From Brachynemurus nebulosus (taxonomy: Eukaryota > Arthropoda > Insecta > Neuroptera > Myrmeleontidae): a DNA stretch of 64,000 nucleotides. The stretch's first letter is position 1. Each line of letters begins with the position of its first letter. A program made the position numbers and the translations under genes. The notes under the pieces are model-generated. The model ran no database searches. It was given only the letters and a program-made list of their open reading frames with translations, and was not told where the DNA came from. The stretch lies in the NCBI GenBank assembly GCA_035578155.1, contig JAPWDM010000003.1, forward strand, positions 17,634,916-17,698,915, in the 5' to 3' direction. Shown here piece after piece: positions 62,083 to 64,000 of this stretch.

Positions 62083-62459
62083 AACTAAATGAAAGTTTAA
62101 TTTTTCATCATATCAAAATAGTAAATTTACAAATAGTATGTAAATTCCTGAATTTGATAATTCTGAGAATTCGTCAGGTCAACGAAATACAAGATCTTGC
62201 ATAGCCAAAAAATCTACAGCATCAGTTAAGCGTTTCATGAGACCCTTAGTGATTTTTTGTTATGCTTTGAAGAAATAAATATTTTCTTTACTGCATCAAT
62301 TATTACAAAACCAAATACATTCAATGAAATACATGCTTGCATATGAGCGTGACTCCATTCATGTTTTTTGGCAACATTGGGAAAATTTTCGCACCTAGCA
62401 GTTGCCCATACAATTTTGTTCACAGAGAATAGACAAGAGAAAAGCTTTTTTGATATCAA
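62083..62459 (-). pseudogene. hAT transposase relic (TTF zinc finger / ZMYM1-like type)
   Basis: Minus strand. The first part (62235-62459) reads KKLFSCLFSVNKIVW, NFPNVAKKHEWSHAHMQA and ISLNVFG, matching the pattern of the TTF-type zinc finger that opens this hAT group (KLFC..CLLF, then KHE.S..H..A). The expected first cysteine after KLF is replaced by serine. After a frameshift near 62236 it continues as MKRLTDAVDFLAMQDLVFR, a stop, PDEFSELSNSG, a further stop, then YDEKLNFHL, again in the family's order. The catalytic DDE region and the dimerisation domain are missing. Length is far below the usual 600 or more residues. It lies inside a hAT element with matching termini, which supports the call. 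Family recognition is from memory. Confidence 0.72.
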
Positions 62460-63601
62460 ACAACAATTTAACCTAGAATATTCAAAAAAAAACTTTATTA
62501 AAACTGATGTACAAATGCTTTTTCTGAATTATCAACCCTTAAAATAAGGATAAATTAGCAATGATCTATCACTCGAAAAAATCATATTTTTTCACTTAAT
62601 ATTACACGAGAGATTTGTATTTGTTGTAATAAATTTATGTTTATATAATATAAAAAATATTTATTGTCAAAAATATTTCTGCTTCGCTGTCGTATTTTTG
62701 CTAGTTGACAATTCTTCGAGTTAAATTACTTTAGGTAACAAATTAAAATTGTAGAAAACACAAATTTATTTAAAAAAATATAAAATATCGGTTCTAACTT
62801 TTTTTTTTCACAGCAAAAGTAAAAAACCGATAATATTTTTATGGGATTAAATATGCATAAGTTAAATTATCTTCAATATACCTACTCAAAAAAATTCTTT
62901 TCCTCAATATTCCTTTAAAAAAATGTTTTTTAATACTTTATTGTAGTATGTCATTTTAAAAAAAGACAGTTAATAATAAAATAACAATCAAACCGCAACG
63001 GAACAGCAACGATAAATTTACAAGAGGTATACAAGAAGCATGCTAAAAACCCTAAAACGTGATATGACTAGAACACAAATTAAGTTTTGATTAGTTCGGC
63101 TGTAATCGTATGTACGGTAGTCACCGAAAGAATCGCCTACTCTGTGAAAGTACCAACAGGGTTTATAAACAACTAATACAGCTACATAATATATACAAAC
63201 ATATACAGGTTCAGTACACACGGATATGCTCTGCTCAGAGAGCCTACCATGGTAGGTATCGTAGGTATGGTAACTGTGCATGTGGAATAATATTGTTGTA
63301 TGTATAGCTGCATAAAGTGGCTATAGATATGCTATAGTAGTATAGTGTATATCGTGTATATAATGGGTATATGTACGTTATACGGACAATATTACAATAT
63401 TTATGCATTTTATAATTATGTATATTCTAATATGCAATATATGTAATAATGTGCAATATTATCAAAGTAAATCTTATTGAAATTGTGTATTTAAATTATT
63501 TTGTAAACAATGTTACGTTCTTGTTATGAATTTATTTTAGTTTTTTAGAAATAGCTGGGGTAGGCGGCGCCTACCCCGCATACCTGGAATAACCGCCACT
63601 G

Positions 63602-63622
63602 ATATATATATATATATATATC

Positions 63623-63697
<75 letters not shown>
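63602..63697. repeat. (TA)n microsatellite, right of hAT insertion
   Basis: TA run with TCTA and TGTA interruptions at about 63621 and 63636. Confidence 0.95.
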
Positions 63698-63701
<4 letters not shown>

Positions 63702-63785
63702 TTCTTCAATTAAGTAAGGAAACATTAAATGCTAAGTGAATCTAAATTGAAAAAACAATAATTCTATTAATAATAAGTTTTTGCT

Positions 63786-64000
63786 GAATGTGTCTCTTTT
63801 GCTTTTGATCAATGTTTATTAATAGAAACGCATACCTTATAAATTTCAACATTTTCCAGTTAATTTTCGAAGTTAGCGCAATAAAACTATACAAATAATT
63901 TTTATTATTCCATTTAAAAGATTATAAGAGCTAAATCAACTTTTTATTTGGTTTAAATATAATTTATATATGTGTATTTCTTTCAGTACAGATATAACTT
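63786..64000. other. No recognisable feature
   Basis: AT-rich sequence to the window end. Confidence 0.3.

Larger units (their letters stand above)
61376..63601 (-). mobile_element. hAT transposon (2.2 kb), defective
   Basis: The termini CAGTGGCGG and, reversed, CAGTGGCGG are exact over 9 bp and lie in a TA run, so an 8-bp ATATATAT duplication is compatible but not provable. A perfect palindrome GGGGTAGGCG/CGCCTACCCC (63557-63577) lies just inside the right end. A decayed transposase is on the minus strand (62083-62459) and a smaller MITE (61575-61795) is inserted near the left end. Confidence 0.8.
61150..63785. mobile_element. Palindromic MITE (GTAAAAGCCCC family) split by a hAT insertion
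   Basis: The left arm 61150-61329 starts ACGTAAAAGCCCCCATACCG after TA. About 85 bases of it (61243-61329) reappear as an exact reverse complement at 63698-63785, on the other side of a TA array and a 2.2-kb hAT element. The outer part of the right arm is missing. Before the insertion the element was a palindrome with (TA)n at its apex. Confidence 0.8.

Noticed and set aside
63018..63307. 87- and 65-codon overlapping frames
   Set aside because: They lie inside the hAT element, show no transposase motif, and overlap each other on opposite strands.

Overview
This is a very AT-rich eukaryotic window with the look of an arthropod (probably insect) repeat-dense intergenic or intronic region. No host protein-coding gene could be supported. 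Nearly all open frames are short, carry no recognisable domain, or run through (TA)n arrays. The organism call rests on the transposon mix: Helitrons ending in a hairpin plus CTAG|T, Helentron-like elements with subterminal inverted repeats, pogo/Tigger-like TA-inserting elements, hAT MITEs with 8-bp duplications, a tRNA-derived SINE and a Ty3/Gypsy relic. Species cannot be named from the sequence.

Layout. 1-7.4 kb: TA array, a TA-flanked TIR element (1801-2760), the first Helentron-like copy (3796-5493), a palindromic MITE (5798-5940) and a foldback with 79-bp perfect arms (6770-7326). 8.5-13 kb: a TIR element (8593-9721) with a second TIR element nested inside, a Helitron (about 10111-10657), and the second near-identical Helentron-like copy (11305-13023). 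14.5-15.9 kb: a pogo-like TIR element carrying a broken Gypsy gag-protease-integrase segment that lacks reverse transcriptase. 17-25 kb: one arm of an inverted duplication, a decayed tandem repeat, a Helitron with a textbook 3' end (22048), a hAT MITE, a 0.7-kb repeat and a SINE. 25.7-32.3 kb: palindromic MITE, tRNA-Thr-like sequence inside perfect inverted repeats, a second SINE with 14-bp target duplications, a PIF-like element, and a 2.07-kb Tigger-like element loaded with three insertions. 32.4-38.8 kb: a transposon with a spliced, broken transposase and, 3.6 kb away in inverted orientation, its internally deleted derivative; also a PIF MITE and large TA arrays. 40-50 kb: the second pogo-like copy, a GATGC-rich TIR element, Helitron and long-TIR elements, and a palindromic MITE with 61-bp perfect arms. 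50-64 kb: a truncated third Helentron-like copy, two more hAT MITEs, an AACAGTTATT-rich TIR element, the second 0.7-kb repeat, and a 2.2-kb hAT element with a decayed transposase inserted into the TA apex of a palindromic MITE.

How the parts relate. These are independent parasites and not a pathway. They are layered by nesting, by non-autonomous derivatives sitting beside coding relatives, and by (TA)n arrays: 11 of 13 TA arrays lie inside or directly beside a recognisable element. I did not find a new defence or metabolic system. The most unusual objects are the DNA transposon with retroelement cargo, the DINE-TR-like Helentrons, the cis pair of transposon and deletion derivative, the tRNA-Thr-like cassette in inverted repeats, and an unclassified inverted duplication holding a conserved reading frame with a splice donor.
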